From the NCBI GenBank assembly GCA_033032175.1, contig CM065328.1:8494690-8558689 (forward strand): a DNA stretch of 64,000 bases, given 5' to 3'. A program made the translations under genes and the position numbers. Positions 44,129 to 56,570 of the stretch are shown here, in pieces. Each line of letters opens with the position of its first letter. Position 1 is the first letter of the stretch. Under the pieces are notes generated by a model. The model was not told the origin of the DNA and searched no databases. It was given only the letters and a program-made list of their open reading frames with translations. Origin of the DNA: Saturnia japonica. Lineage: Eukaryota > Arthropoda > Insecta > Lepidoptera > Saturniidae.

Positions 44129-44806
44129 TTGAGAAAATTATAATTGTAGAAAATTACTTAATAATATAAGTAAGTAATGATTTTATAATCAATTTAAGAA
44201 TTACATATTATGTATACTTACCGTGTATTTTTCATGTTCATATAGAACTACAGATTTTAATAATATATCAGACGTCACTGGTATTTAGCGTCATTCACAG
44301 CTATATCTAAGTATTCTCAGAACTTCAAGTTTACAGTAAAAACTTGCGTAATAAGCATGTACAAGCACAAGCGGAGCCACTTGTCTAAGTTAGTTTCGAA
44401 CGAGAGCTTTAGAAATCTCAGGACGCATTTATCGCAAAACGGTTAATAAACGTCGCCCGTCAATCTTACTATCATCTCGGACGTAATGGATGGCCTGTCG
44501 ATACCAAACGGAGGTTAATCTGCGTGCACGTTTCCAATACACTACTAAAAAAAAAATTGTGACTCTCGGGATGCTCGGCCGAAGTGACAACTTAAACTAA
44601 TCAAAAAAAAAAAAAAAGACCAAACGAAAGAGGAAAGGGAAGCCGGTGAGGAAGTCACGCTTACGACCGCTATGCTGCGAGGGTGTTATTAAGATTGACT
44701 GAAACTAGGCTAGTACTAATGACGCAGTAACGCGTTACGTTACGAAGCGGTTTATCTACTCATAAGAAGTTAGCACTTCAAAAATATTATCTAAAAATGT
44801 ATAAAA
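44129..44806. other. No gene seen
   Basis: AT-rich, with poly(A) runs at 44548 and 44605. Nothing recognised. Confidence 0.4.
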
Positions 44807-44962
44807 AAGGAAACCGTGACTGACTGATTCATTAATATATAACTTAAAACACTGAGAAGGGATTTTTTCAAATTTAACCTACAAAGGTGTGTAACGGTAG
44901 TTCAAAATTTCTGTGGAGAAGTCATATCTAACACGGGTGAAACCGTGGGTCACAGCTAGTAT
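44807..44962 (+). repeat. Helitron-like unit, distant
   Basis: Runs from aaaaggaaaccgtgactgac to acgggtgaaaccgtgggtca with the end cacagCTAG followed by T, the same terminal form as family X and 35360-35538. Confidence 0.45.
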
Positions 44963-46126
44963 TAAATAAAAAGGAAACGAAAACACTAGACTAGACAACA
45001 ATATTTTTCTATTTTTGCTTTTTATTTGTTTCCCAGACATCGTACTTAAATATTATATAGCCTATGTCACTCACACAATTAAGACAAATCATACGATACC
45101 TCGTATGCTTAAGTCAATCAAGCCGTTTAGTCTTCAGACCGTGCCAAAGAAATAGACATACATAAATGCACTCGAAAAACATAACCCTGTTTATTCGCAG
45201 TCGGATAAAATTATTACAAAATTTGAATATATCCCGTACAAGGCGTTAATGGTTGACAAGTTGACTTAAACCAAATTTCAAAATTGTTTCATATTGCCAT
45301 TGTTAAGTACAGCACCCTGATGTATTCTAGGGCTGGTTCATTTATTGGTAATCGTAATCGGGTACTTTAAACTTGATAATAATTAATAAAAGCAGCAGTC
45401 GACTTAAACATTTAATGTGTAAAAAAAATTGACAATAGTTGACACTAATGACACAGGTAGGTGTGTCACGATTAAGAAATATGTTAAACAGGCACAGAGT
45501 TGCCTAATTTATATGGTGAATAAATTAGTGTGTCGATAGGCATACTTGTTCGTTGTACACCGTACTTGTGAATTAAATAAGATTTACCGCTAAAATGTAA
45601 ACTTTAAAATGGCTACCCATAAAAGAATGTGAGTGTTACTGTATAGATGTGGAAGCATGTGTATTATGAGTGAATGAATAGACTGAATTCCATTGGTATT
45701 GAATTTTAATAGCTGTTACAGTATCAAATAATCAAATAAAAAACAGAATGGAAACAGACGCGCCATTTCGGTGAAAAAATCTTCGAAGGGGTTAATGATA
45801 CAACCATTTTTTACTTCCTAGATTCTTGATGATAAAAACGTTGAAGAGGTTTTTTAAGAGAAAAATCTGATTCGACGTTTTTCAACCTTATTTGCAATGC
45901 AGGGAAATTTATTTCGAACTTTTGGTATAGCATTTGATAGATCGTCCAAGGTACATAATGTGTATATATAATTTAAAAATTTTGAACGTTTATTTTCATT
46001 ATTTTTTTATTCCAATATGTAACTATTTTAATGACGGGAAACATATAACTAAACAATCCAACAGCTGTCATGATAGTTAAATAGACGTTTAGTTTTGTTA
46101 GTTTGTTTAGTCATTTTTATGAAGAC
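44963..46126. other. No gene seen
   Basis: AT-rich spacer. 45110-45165 (aatcaagccgtttagtcttc) weakly recalls the 42810 repeat. Confidence 0.4.
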
Positions 46127-46617
46127 CTAACTGTGCCGTGGCTTCGCTCTCGTGGACTACAGAATGCCCGCGCGAATATTGCTCCCTCCCTCCCAGCTAT
46201 TTTAAAGACAAAAATGCTTATTGTAGGTGTTCCTTAGAAGATAGACGTATACTCTTCTGATTTTTTGTAGGTCTTTTTAATGCCTACAATTATGTGGTAC
46301 ATTATTTTGCTGTATCTCATAAGGTTTACTCAGCGTAAGCCATTTAAGCGCCCGAATTGATTCACCATGATTAGTTTATTTATTTTTGTCTAAAATAAAA
46401 GTAGCCTAAGTTACTCCCTATAATATCAGCTATCTATCAGTGAAAGTCCCGTCTAAATCCGTCCAACCGTTTCGGAGATTACCCGGAACAGACAAACAGA
46501 GTGAAAAAAAAAATTTTTTTTTTTTGTTAAGTTTTGTATATACTTTAATATGCATTTATTAAAAGGCTGTTATTTTGACATTATATACAGACACTTCAAT
46601 TTAATTAATTGTATAGA
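46127..46617 (-). mobile_element. Helitron-like unit, family X, copy 2
   Basis: Minus strand: A followed by TCTATACAATTAATTAAATT, then ggttggacggatttagacgg, gtaacttaggctacttttat, tcatggtgaatcaattcggg, and at the far end gccacggcacagttag. Length 491 bp. Confidence 0.6.
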
Positions 46618-46689
46618 TTAAAAGAGATATCTTGTTGTCACATAAACACCTTTGAGAAATAATCTATTTTAACACCAGTTACACTACAA

Positions 46690-46915
46690 ATGAGAAGAAT
46701 CTCAACTAACTCTCATCAAGTGATGATGCCACTATCGTATGTCACGTGGCATACATAGCAAGTGACATCATACGATCGCTCGTGATACGGAGAGGGCGCT
46801 GCGCGTCGATGCGGCGGCGGTGCTCCTATAAAGTACAGGGAGCTGATTGATGGAGGAGATGGAGGCCATTCTAGTTGTGTTCACTTAAGAACGTTACTCT
46901 GCCAGGTTTTTTTTC
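46690..46915 (+). repeat. Repeat H, LTR-like promoter block
   Basis: tgacatcatacgatcgctcg, a G+C-rich block, ctcctataaagtacagggag with a TATA-like box, and tcacttaagaacgttactct. 55295-55430 shares the start, the cggcgcggttgcagtgtttc equivalent and the end. The layout resembles an LTR, but ends are not fixed. Confidence 0.4.
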
Positions 46916-47219
46916 ATCAGGTATAATGTAAAGCAATACATAATCGCACAGTTTTTACAATACAAAGATATTTAGTATAGCACTTACTATCCGTGCGCCC
47001 GATCGGTTTTCTTATTTAGAAATTATCCTATCGCTAATCTTCTATTAATATTTACAAAATAGTTAATAGGTACAGCCAGTTACTTATTAGTAGGGTGCAA
47101 GGTGCTTCTTGATATGGGTCACTACTCACGTCGCCATGATAGAGTACTTCAAATAACAGTAAATGCTAAAAGAAACCTAAAACCTTCTCAATCCTAGGTT
47201 CTTCACCTGATTGGACTAT

Positions 47220-47680
47220 TTTAATGAACACATATGTAAAGCATAATAGAATCCCAGAGGATGTGGGTGTTTCGTCATCCAGACCGGACATATTCTTTAT
47301 TCTCGAGAAATCTAGCGTATAGAGTACTTGTAGAACTTACTGTACCGTGGGGAAACTAAAATACCTACCTAAAGACCACGCAATAAAAATGAATAAATAT
47401 TACGGTCTACGTAATGAGCTACCCAAAAAGGGCTATGAGGTTAACTTATATGCGGTAGAAGTGGGAGCGAGCGGTACTCGAGCATAATCGCTCTATAACT
47501 TGCTAAAAGACCTCGGCCTGTCGATGGCTGAGCAGGGATGGTATCGCGGGCAGTCAAGATGAGCGCTGATGTGTATTATAAGAGGGCCCCTTAAACATAC
47601 TCCTGGGTCTCAAGTTCCGAAGGGTGCTCGTGTTTCCCTCTCTCTGTCACACGATGGATCCGGCACCCGCACGGTGAATC
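47220..47680 (+). pseudogene. Retroelement protein relic (LTVPW / EVGA type)
   Basis: Pieces in broken frames: RPDIFFI, VLVELTVPWGN, KYYGLRNELPKKGYEVNLYA and VEVGASG followed by SLYNLLKDLGLS. These match, in order, a protein block that recurs in invertebrate non-LTR elements (ELTVPWE..., KYxxLxxEL, VEVGxRG). At least two stops are present. Confidence 0.45.
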
Positions 47681-48207
47681 CATGGAATGCTAAGATGTTT
47701 GTCTCTTAGGGATCGAATTTTCAAAAATCCTTTCTCAGTTCTCATGTAAGTTCCTATTTGTGAAAGAATTAAAGGAGACGAAGAAATAAGAAGTTGTTAC
47801 CGAAATAAACTCCTACAAACTTTACTTCTTTGTAATACACAATTAGAAATTTTTAAGAGGTCATAAGATAAATACATTCCTCCTATTATACTCTATGCTT
47901 CAATATTTCACCCTCATAATAAAAGACGGACGGATCGGATACAATATAGCTTTGTTTTATGTCGAATACGCTGGAAATCTGCTAAGCAAGCAATTTCGAG
48001 ATTAAATTCCTTGAATCCGGGTCGCTGGAGGAAATATAAAAACTTTGCGATCAAAAACGTTTCCACCACTACTGCGGGAAACTCGATTTTGCTCGTTTTT
48101 TCGTCTATTTTTTTAACATTTATTGATCTTAACCAGACCATTGATGGCCTTTCTATAAATTAAAATGGAATTCGAGATTAAAAATGTAAACAAAGAAATG
48201 TAATTGA

Positions 48208-48520
48208 AGCAATGATGACTCAGTTGGTAGCGTGGTCGGACTCCGCGTCGATCGACGTGATTTCGAATCCCTGCAATGATCCTGAGCTTTCGGTGATGGA
48301 AAACATCGTGATGAAACCATAGTATGGTGGTTAAGCTCTTGATAATGCCCGCCTGGCTATAGCTACCACCATCAAGTTGAAAATCTGTCGCCATTAGGTG
48401 TGTTCCGACAAACTGCACTTGAAAACCAGTTTTTCACTAAGCTTAGCGTGCTACCATCTTGGGCTACATCGTCATTTAAGATCAGGTGAGATTATAGCCA
48501 CAACGCTAATAAACCTGAAA
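48208..48520 (+). repeat. SINE B, near full length
   Basis: Head gaagcaatgatgactcagtt with ggtagcgtgg, B-box tttcgaatccctgcaatgat, body gagctttcggtgatggaaaa, gctaccaccatcaagttgaa, tgtgttccgacaaactgcac and the end gtcatttaagatcaggtgag. Confidence 0.85.
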
Positions 48521-48636
48521 CGATAAAAAAAACCATAAACATTTTCCTATACAATGTAATTATTAACTTAATTCCAGAACACAGACCTATTTAGGCTTAA
48601 TATGTAAACATATTAAACTTCAATTATTTTGAAACA

Positions 48637-48915
48637 ATGATGGCTCAGTGGTAGCTTGTAAGGACATCGCGTCGATTGATGTGAGTTCCAATCCCTGCAG
48701 TAAGCCTGACTTTCGGTGAAGGAAAAACATCGTGATGGAACCATAGCATGGTGTTTTTTTTTATGCATGGCTGGTTTCAATGGTTAAAGTTGAAAATTTA
48801 TTGCCAAGTGCCTATAGGTATGCTCCGGCAGCTGCAATTGAGGCTTCGCATGTTATATTGGACCAAATCAACACTTAACATCAGTTGAGATTATGGACAA
48901 ACGATTAACCTATAA
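48637..48915 (+). repeat. SINE B, second copy in tandem orientation
   Basis: acaatgatggctcagtggta, gttccaatccctgcagtaag, catcgtgatggaaccatagc and ctccggcagctgcaattga. It lies 116 bp downstream of the previous copy in the same orientation; sequence differences show separate insertions rather than a duplication. Confidence 0.8.
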
Positions 48916-51219
48916 AGGATTTAAAAAAAAACATCATATAACACGTTATCTCCAAACATTTTTTTTTGTATTTCTTCTCTGACACTGATATATTTTGAGC
49001 AAGATGTAGAGGTGGCCGTGATTTTATACAAGTAACTTAGGCTCCACCTTCACGAACGGGTATATCTTTGTTTTATTTTATTTTATAATTTTTAGGAAGG
49101 CTTATACTACTATATCGGCAAAAAAGAGAAGAAACAAACAATTAAATAACAGATTAAAAGCCTCGATATTATCATACTGTCACTTCATTCTGTAACAACT
49201 CTATGAAAGTGATTCCACACGGTGATATTATCGCGGCGTGGCGACGAGTGACATTGACGAGGAAAAAGCTAGTGACTCGATGCGCGCTTGGCTCGAAACG
49301 CTACTTACTCACAGCGTGCTCGTGGCGAGACGCGACCTACTCGAAGTGAGCTCTTTTTAACAAAACAATTGTGCAACGAGCTGTGGCGGACACGCGGCAT
49401 TCCATCGCGATCCGCGGCAATTCGTTGTGGTCAAACGGCGAAACGTCGCGCTTCGTGACGACACCAAGCGGAAAAATTGTCATCTCGTGGAGATCACCCG
49501 ACGTTAGCAGGGTGGACTCGCGGAGATGGCGCCATAACGTAACGACCCTTAATAAAACAACCGTTATTACTATTCAAATTCATCTAAGTATATGTTTTCT
49601 GCCTGTTTCAAAAGTTTGTTCATTATGTTGCGCCTGTTTATAAGAAGAGTGATTTAGAGTATGTAGTTCCTCGTTCAGTATGCAGTTAGTATCGAGATCA
49701 CGTGTTAGGGGCTGGCCCGCATGTCATACTGTAATTGATGTTCTGTCGAAGCCTCTCTGTATTCAGTGACGTAATGAGCTTACATCACGAAACTGGTTTA
49801 TCATATAAAACTGTTCGAAAACTTGTTATAAATTTCAAAGACATGATTTTTATATTAAACTACTAACAATAAAAACTATACTAATATTAGGACGCTCAAG
49901 AAATTGTTTGAACGCGCTAATCTCTACACTACGACCTTATTACCTTGTACAGGGGGAGCGATTTCACTGCGAACCATCTCTAGCAAAATCATATTGGGCG
50001 CAATGCATCGCGTCTACAAGCGCGAGTTTAAAAATTCACGTGTAATCTTAAAATAACACGAGTCGCAGAGAAGTTGAGGGGTTATAGGCTATATATATAT
50101 ATATATATCCAGTTCTGTCGTTTGGGAGCTACTATGCCACAGATAGACACATGGTAAACCTAAAACATTTAACTTGTTTTGCGTCGGGGGTAATAATAAA
50201 GAATTATGTACATCATTGCAGTGGTTCTTCACTTATAAGCACATTAACGGACAAACAAGCAAAGAGACGTGTTTTAAAATGAGGAAGGACATAGTATAGG
50301 TATGGACAAACAATCAGAATGCTTATAAATAAAGAAGTAACCTATTGAGATCCAGAGGGGTATATAAAAAGAATGCTTAATGATGAAACTGAATAAAAAC
50401 TCAAAACTTCAATATTCAACAATATTATGGAAAAAAGTGCCTAGACCCACCGGGGAAAAAAAAATATTCAGAGAGGATTTTATTATAAAACGAGGCAAGT
50501 TGAAAGTAAGCAGACAGTGATAGTTAAGTGCTTAATGTATCCGTAGAGAGAGCGTAGCTTGGAAATTGAAATTGCTTGAGCCGCGATACCGTTGCCGCGA
50601 CTTTTTTGTCGCAAGCAAGTAATATTATTCCAACGTATGCTTTTGCGTCTAGGTTTAAGGAATGATTTGTAGACCCATATGGTATGGAAATTATAATTTT
50701 TTCAGAAGAAGTTTACTACATTCCTTTAATCTGTACTTATAATAAAAGAGTAAAGAGTCGAAATCATTCGAAATCGAAGTCATTGAAGATATTTGAGAAA
50801 AAATAATAGGATAATACAACGATGAATGTAGGTAGGTACCCAAATAAAAGAAAAGATAATGTGTGCAGTATCTGTTAAAAGTTCTCAAGTAAATAATTTC
50901 AACATAAAGTAATTGGCAAGATTATTATTATTTCCTATAAAGGTATGTATCATTGTCTTACTAATTATACGTTTTTATGTTGTAGGAAGACGAAAACTTC
51001 CGTTGATCTGTTGCTGGCGAAAGTTGCTAAGAAATTTCAGATAAATTATTGACGATGGATTTCCGCAAAGTAACGCCTTCGTCAATCAAATAACAAAGAT
51101 TAATATATCAGTAAAAATAGATGAAACAAATAATAAAATAGCTAATTAAAAGCCTCCACATTTGATAAGCTTCATAGTCAACAGGTAATCAGGTATCCGG
51201 ACAGACAAATACTGCCTGT
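48916..51219. other. 2.3 kb without a supported gene
   Basis: 49210-49550 is CpG-richer than its flanks and holds a plus-strand frame (49371-49643) that I do not recognise. 50088-50108 is a TA microsatellite. The remainder is AT-rich. Confidence 0.4.
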
Positions 51220-51400
51220 TCTTTTTTATACAACAAGTATACAGTCTGCTTGATGTTAAGCAATTACCGTAACCTATAAATGCTGACAATACTATGGTAT
51301 CACTAGCGCGTTGCTAATAGGTAATTTGACTGCGACCTTCTGTAAGGTGGAGTTATTCGACCATTTGGGCTGTCCCTAGGAGAGAGATATCTTCAAATAA
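51220..51400 (-). repeat. Dispersed repeat R
   Basis: caagtatacagtctgcttga, aagcaattaccgtaacctat, tcactagcgcgttgctaata, gcgaccttctgtaaggtgga in the family order. Confidence 0.65.
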
Positions 51401-52019
51401 ATTTGTTTGATGTTGATGTGAATGGTAGTTAATTTGGTAAACGTTGGACGTTTGAAGAGACGCGTAAAATGGCTACAGCAAGTAAGCTGCTGAAGGGTTA
51501 AACACCAGTCATATTCGTGTACTAAAAAATACAATGCTGTCATAATCTGTGCATATAGGATAATGGATCTCATTTCTAGCAAGTTCTCAGTTAATTTGTT
51601 AAAATGTATGAAAATAATAATTTTAATTTATATCTTCTTTAGATATAAATTTGCTTTCATGTTAGTTCAATATGTACAAATTGTTAAATTTCATGATCTC
51701 CTGTAATTGTAAGATACAATGTTCATTCGAGAGATTTTATCCTTATCATAGACTCTATCAATTGGTGCAATAACATAGTGCATATCTGTTTTTAGCTTTT
51801 TTAGTTGTTTCGATTCCCAGTACACAGATAAGTTTTTTTAGAATATCTGTAAATGCTGTTATTATAATTTAAAAAGATAAAAGAACGTTTCCTTAATTTC
51901 CAGTCCTCACGAGGTCAAAATGATTTAAGTTGGATATTATCAAAGATTATACGGGTCGAATACCATAAGGTGAGATTGAGGTAAGGTGAGGTTTTTGCCT
52001 ATCTATTTGTATATCCATA

Positions 52020-52440
52020 TTTAACTTAAAAACGGTTTGACCGATTCTTATAAAATTTTGTAAACGGAATACATATATCATTGGTCAATTGATAGGGAAT
52101 AAGAAATTTCAAAATAACATTAGAAAGATAAAAAAGTATTAAAAAATTTTTTCGTTAATTCTTGACCGACTGTGTTTAAATTTTGTACACGGGAAGTATA
52201 AGTCATTAAAAATTTGGAAATAAAAAATTTATAATTTTAAAAAAATTAAATTTTCGTCTATTGGCAACCGTTTCTGATCAAATTATGTAGACGGGAAGCA
52301 TACGACACTGATACCTAAGCTATAAGGATAGTTAAAAATATATATAGGAATTGTAAAAAAATGTAGTTCTATTATCTATTAACCGATATCATGAAATTTT
52401 ATACACGGAAAGTGTAATATACACTACTTTGACAAAAAAT
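52020..52440. repeat. Degenerate tandem array, about four units of 110-125 bp
   Basis: Each unit has accgat / gaccga, then aaattttgta and acggaatac / acgggaagtata: at about 52040, 52162, 52278 and 52382. Units are so diverged that only these cores align by eye. Confidence 0.5.
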
Positions 52441-52459
52441 GGGCAACTGTTCTTTGTAG

Positions 52460-52640
52460 GTGGATAAGCCAACAAAGTCTTCGAGTTTTCTTTGTCGGTA
52501 TCTCAGTATTCTATTGAACCACCAAGGGACATCTTCTCTATTTACAGGTCTCCGGACCTTTCTAATACCAGGAGCTGACTTTCTTCTCTTTGTATTAGAG
52601 TCCAGGCTCACAGCAGTTCGTAAGTTCGTAACAGTTTTAA
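52460..52640 (-). pseudogene. Possible LINE relic (VPWW linker region)
   Basis: The minus-strand frame has SAPGIRKVRRPVNREDVPWW and NRILRYRQRKLEDFVGLSTY. The VPWW...R.R.R motif resembles the region between endonuclease and reverse transcriptase of Jockey and R1-like LINEs. It is short and there is no neighbouring coding. Confidence 0.35.
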
Positions 52641-52944
52641 ATAAATAAACTTTATATTGAAGTCTTGTTAACAGCACCGTACCTTAAATAAAGTCTACTT
52701 TATGAGAGTTATTCAGTTTTAATATTTTGCTAGCGAAATAAGCTCTAATAGCAAACATTTATAATAAAACATTTCATTAGACCTGTTCAAATAACATTGG
52801 CCTGATAGTCAAATAGTCTTTCTTATCTCTCCAGTTAAGACCTTAAATAATATTATTCTAGGCTACCTATACAAATAAAATTAAGAACGGATAATATCTT
52901 TATATTTAAGCTATTTTAGAGCTACATATATTATATATGTTTAA

Positions 52945-53105
52945 ATATATAAGCATATCATTAGGTCCCAAGTATTAGGGGGCGAGCCTATTGCCATTAA
53001 TCGGGCACAAAACCAAACTCCGAGCTGTGACTAAGAATTTCATTAAAAATCCAATAAAACTTTGCTCGATTTGGGAATCGAACCCGGGACCTCGAGATGA
53101 GGCAG
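52945..53105 (-). repeat. SINE A, truncated at both ends
   Basis: cattaggtcccaagtattag, ggggcgagcctattgccatt and, in reverse, the B-box gggttcgattcccaaatc. Head shortened to gcctcatctcgag. Confidence 0.7.
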
Positions 53106-53509
53106 GCTAATGTAATATAGATATAATTATGTATAATAGAAGAGTTAAGTAGGTAATGGTAAATATAAAATCAATTTATTAAAATGTTAGACTTAAACTT
53201 TAATTATATACAAATATTGTGTAAATAAATTACCTACCTACATACATAAACACAATTATTTTTTTCATTCAAACTGAAATCTGTGTATTCAGGAGTTGGT
53301 TGAAATATAAAGGAAGAGAAGAACTGAATGATATATTTGACTACTATCGAATCCGGGAAATTAAAAATCGAAACAGTAAAAAATTTCACTTACGTTTATT
53401 ATTCGTACGGAGTGGAGTATACTCCCGGCGACTGTCTTCCCGCTCACATATAACTAGGGAGTCTTAAAGAGAAGAGGAAAGAGACATCTTTAAGTAAGCG
53501 TTACCTACT

Positions 53510-53627
53510 ATCGTGAGGCGTGAAGAGTCATTTCAGCAGACCGGCATGACTTCGACGTCTGCCGATGAAATTTGTCGCACCGACGGTCGCCGTTGTTTGT
53601 GTACTATACTTAGTATCAGGTGCTGTA
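53510..53627 (+). repeat. Dispersed motif set (family I)
   Basis: catttcagcagaccggcatg and accgacggtcgccgttgttt, then ctatacttagtatcaggtgc. Shared with 32150-32240 and 13366-13408. Function unknown. Confidence 0.4.
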
Positions 53628-53629
53628 AA

Positions 53630-53965
53630 GTCTTCTTCTTCTTCCTAATTTGGGAACTATTCCTCTTTAATGAAGACCATTACTGCCATTATTAAGTAAA
53701 TCTAGTGTCCTGTGTTATGATAATTTCAGTTTCCTAACAAGATGGTTGCACCCTTGTCAGTACTTTCTAGGGAGTTTTTGTGAAATCCCAGAATGCATGT
53801 TTTCAGTTTATATTTTATAATCCACTTCACTTATGCACAAAAACCAAACTATATCACGCAAAACGTCACCAATATTAGATAACTTAGGGTCAAAACCTAA
53901 GAAAATTAATTAAAAATGAAAACCATAACATGTCTCTTCAAGATCCCGCCAAAAACTCCTGCTGT
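53630..53965 (-). repeat. Retroposon-like repeat E, near full length
   Basis: Minus strand: agtttttggcgggatcttga, catgttatggttttcatttt, gcgtgatatagtttggtttt, gggatttcacaaaaactccc and aggaagaagaagaagac at the end. Confidence 0.65.
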
Positions 53966-55039
53966 AAAGTCATTTTGCCGAGCTAGTATTAAAAAAACCT
54001 ATGAAAACATAGAAAAATTATTTATTATAAATAATGCCTAACTTTTCCATATGCATTATAAAGTATTAAATAAACTAAAAATTTCAACATAGCGTAAAAA
54101 AGCACGTGCAAAATTAACGTTACCAACCAGTCGTCGCGAGATACATAAATTATTTATAAAAAAACTGCACGAAGTTTAAAAGAGGATTTTTGTGCAAACG
54201 GAAAGTGTTTCGCGTAATTCGCGCGGGGATGCCGTCATGTGAGAAATATGATTTCAACTTGTATACGTTATAACGTGAATTTTGTTAATTTCAGACGTAC
54301 TTATATTATGGTTACCATAAACGTTACAACGTTGGTAAACATATTTTAAAATAATTTATTATAATATATAGTTTGAAACGATTTTTTTTATTGTTCAATT
54401 TGTTGGATAAAATCTTCAGACGATCAATCAAACTTATCAGCTGCATCTATACCTTAAATTTTATAGATAGGCAACTCGAAAGGGAAAGAACGATATAGGG
54501 ATGCGAGACCATTTTCGTGTGCTATCGTTCTATGTAAATCGTAACCAAAAATTTTAATACTGCTTTACCATTACGTGTATTATTTTGTCAAATTTTTTGG
54601 TATAGGAGAACGGAGTTATTAACATACCTTTAGATCAGACAACTAATTGCAAAACAACAGTACTATCGCATAATGGGACATGTCTCCGGAATTTCGAGAC
54701 ACATGGTAACCATACTTCATATGCATTTAGCACATTCTAGTGCAATTTGTGAATTCGTACGTTGGAATTGGTATTTCAATCCATTTCTGAGTTTTTTCGC
54801 TTTATTAATGTATAGAATATTTTTATATGAACAACATATTATGTTTCTGTTTTTAATATTAAAAATGAATATACAGTATGCACATAGTAGCGCTTTGCCC
54901 GCGGTTTCACTCGAGTCCTAGTTGAGTTATGTCGTTCCTAGTTTCAATGTCTGCAACGAACTAGTGATTTCTCTTGTGTTACAAGCGTCTATGGGGTACG
55001 TTAACCGGTTGCTATCAGATGAGCCGTATGCGTATTTGC
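53966..55039. other. No gene seen
   Basis: AT-rich. 54983-55030 (aagcgtctatggggtacgtt, gatgagccgtatgcgta) is a fragment of repeat R. The frame at 54673-54921 is not recognised. Confidence 0.4.
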
Positions 55040-55250
55040 CACCAAAGTTATATAAAATGTTATTGAGTTCTGTATAATGGCAGAGCATTTTATAATTCCC
55101 ACCTGGCTAGCTACCACCCTCAAATTGACTATCGCCAAACACCAGTGTGTTTCATCAGTTACACTTGAGAGCCAGTCTTCCACTAGGCTTACCGTGCTAC
55201 CATCTTCGGCCACATCGTCACTTAAGATCAGGCGAGATTGTGGCATACAC
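55040..55250 (+). repeat. SINE B, 5'-truncated
   Basis: Starts within the body: cctggctagctaccaccctc, atcgccaaacaccagtgtgt, cactaggcttaccgtgctac and gtcacttaagatcaggcgag. Confidence 0.7.
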
Positions 55251-55294
55251 ATAAAATACATATACAACATATAAACATTAAAAAAAACTGGCTC

Positions 55295-55430
55295 TCTGGC
55301 AATTGGCACGTGACATCATACAATTGCTCGCGGCGCGGTTGCAGTGTTTCTTTAAAGCGTAGGGAACGGAGTAATGCCGGACATTCCAGTACTGCATTCG
55401 CATTAACGTTCTAACCCCAGTTCTGTAAGT
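55295..55430 (+). repeat. Repeat H, second copy
   Basis: cacgtgacatcatacaattg, ctcgcggcgcggttgcagtg and ttaacgttctaaccccagtt match 46690-46915 with a shorter G+C-rich centre. Confidence 0.4.
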
Positions 55431-56483
55431 GTCGTGAACAATAAATTCTTTGTTAAATTTATAAATTATTCTCCTTTCTCGTCCATGTCAAGAACATAAC
55501 TACACGATCTTTATAAATATTTGATTTAAAAATCTATCTGTTATGTATAATCCGTTGCGTAGAATCATACGATGCGTGTATTGTGAAGAGGCAAAAAAAT
55601 TGCTTGTAACTGCAAATAAATCTTTTAATTATTTTATTCAATTAAAAGTATTTATTAAAATAAATACAAAATATTGTTGCGCCAGCTTCACTCGCTGGTT
55701 TACAAAATACGAATGAGAATTTAAAACGATCTTTTAACACTGAAGTATTGACTCTTAAATTTATGAAGGGCGTAACGTTTATAAAAACTAAACTAAAGTA
55801 TGCTCGAAGTTAATTTATTGCTTCCACTATAGGGCTCTTTGCTCGAACACTATCCATTAGTTACATGTAATGAGATATTACTTAAATGCAGACGCAAATA
55901 TTGGTAAAGTCGTAGGATTATAGAATATAACCTAAATCCGTGTATTTTGGGAAATAGACCCACCGGACATGTAACGCGCTTCAATCACAGTGCACACTCG
56001 CAGAGCCTGTATTTACCTAGTACACAGAGCGTTGTTCCATTACACCATACGTCATTAGTCATTTTCATTAGTAAATAACGTGCCTCACGGTTTCACTTGC
56101 GTTTAATTTTGTTGGTTTTTATCGTATAATTATGCCCTGTTCAGATGAAAACGCATTTTGGAAACGCACGTCTACACTCACTACCGTATCTATTAACACT
56201 TTCTTTCACATGAACGTTGTGGCGCGCGTTAAGGCTGCGTTTAGGTAAAATATCTCTAGAGGCTAGACGAAAACCTTCGAAATTATATCGCCCGTTACAT
56301 CTGAACGGGGGTTATTCCGCTCTCGCTAAGCATACTTTTTAACCTACATTTTTTCCATGAATTATCATTTACTACTCAACTTCTGAAAGTCATAGTGTGA
56401 CGTTTAGTACCTACTCTATAACTTTCCTTAATAAATAGGTAGTCTATAAAATGTAAAAAGACCTTTTCAAACTCTTGAACTTT
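55431..56483. other. No gene seen
   Basis: AT-rich spacer without repeat matches that I can support. Confidence 0.4.
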
Positions 56484-56493
56484 ATAACATTAT

Positions 56494-56494
<1 letters not shown>
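56484..56494. other. Target-site duplication of the Jockey-like LINE (left)
   Basis: ataacattatg, repeated without change at 57418-57428. Confidence 0.92.

Positions 56495-56566
<72 letters not shown>
56495..56566 (-). repeat. 72 bp poly(A) tail (plus-strand T run)
   Basis: Uninterrupted T run on the plus strand; it yields poly-Phe frames that are not proteins. Its length may be affected by assembly. Confidence 0.95.
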
Positions 56567-56570
<4 letters not shown>

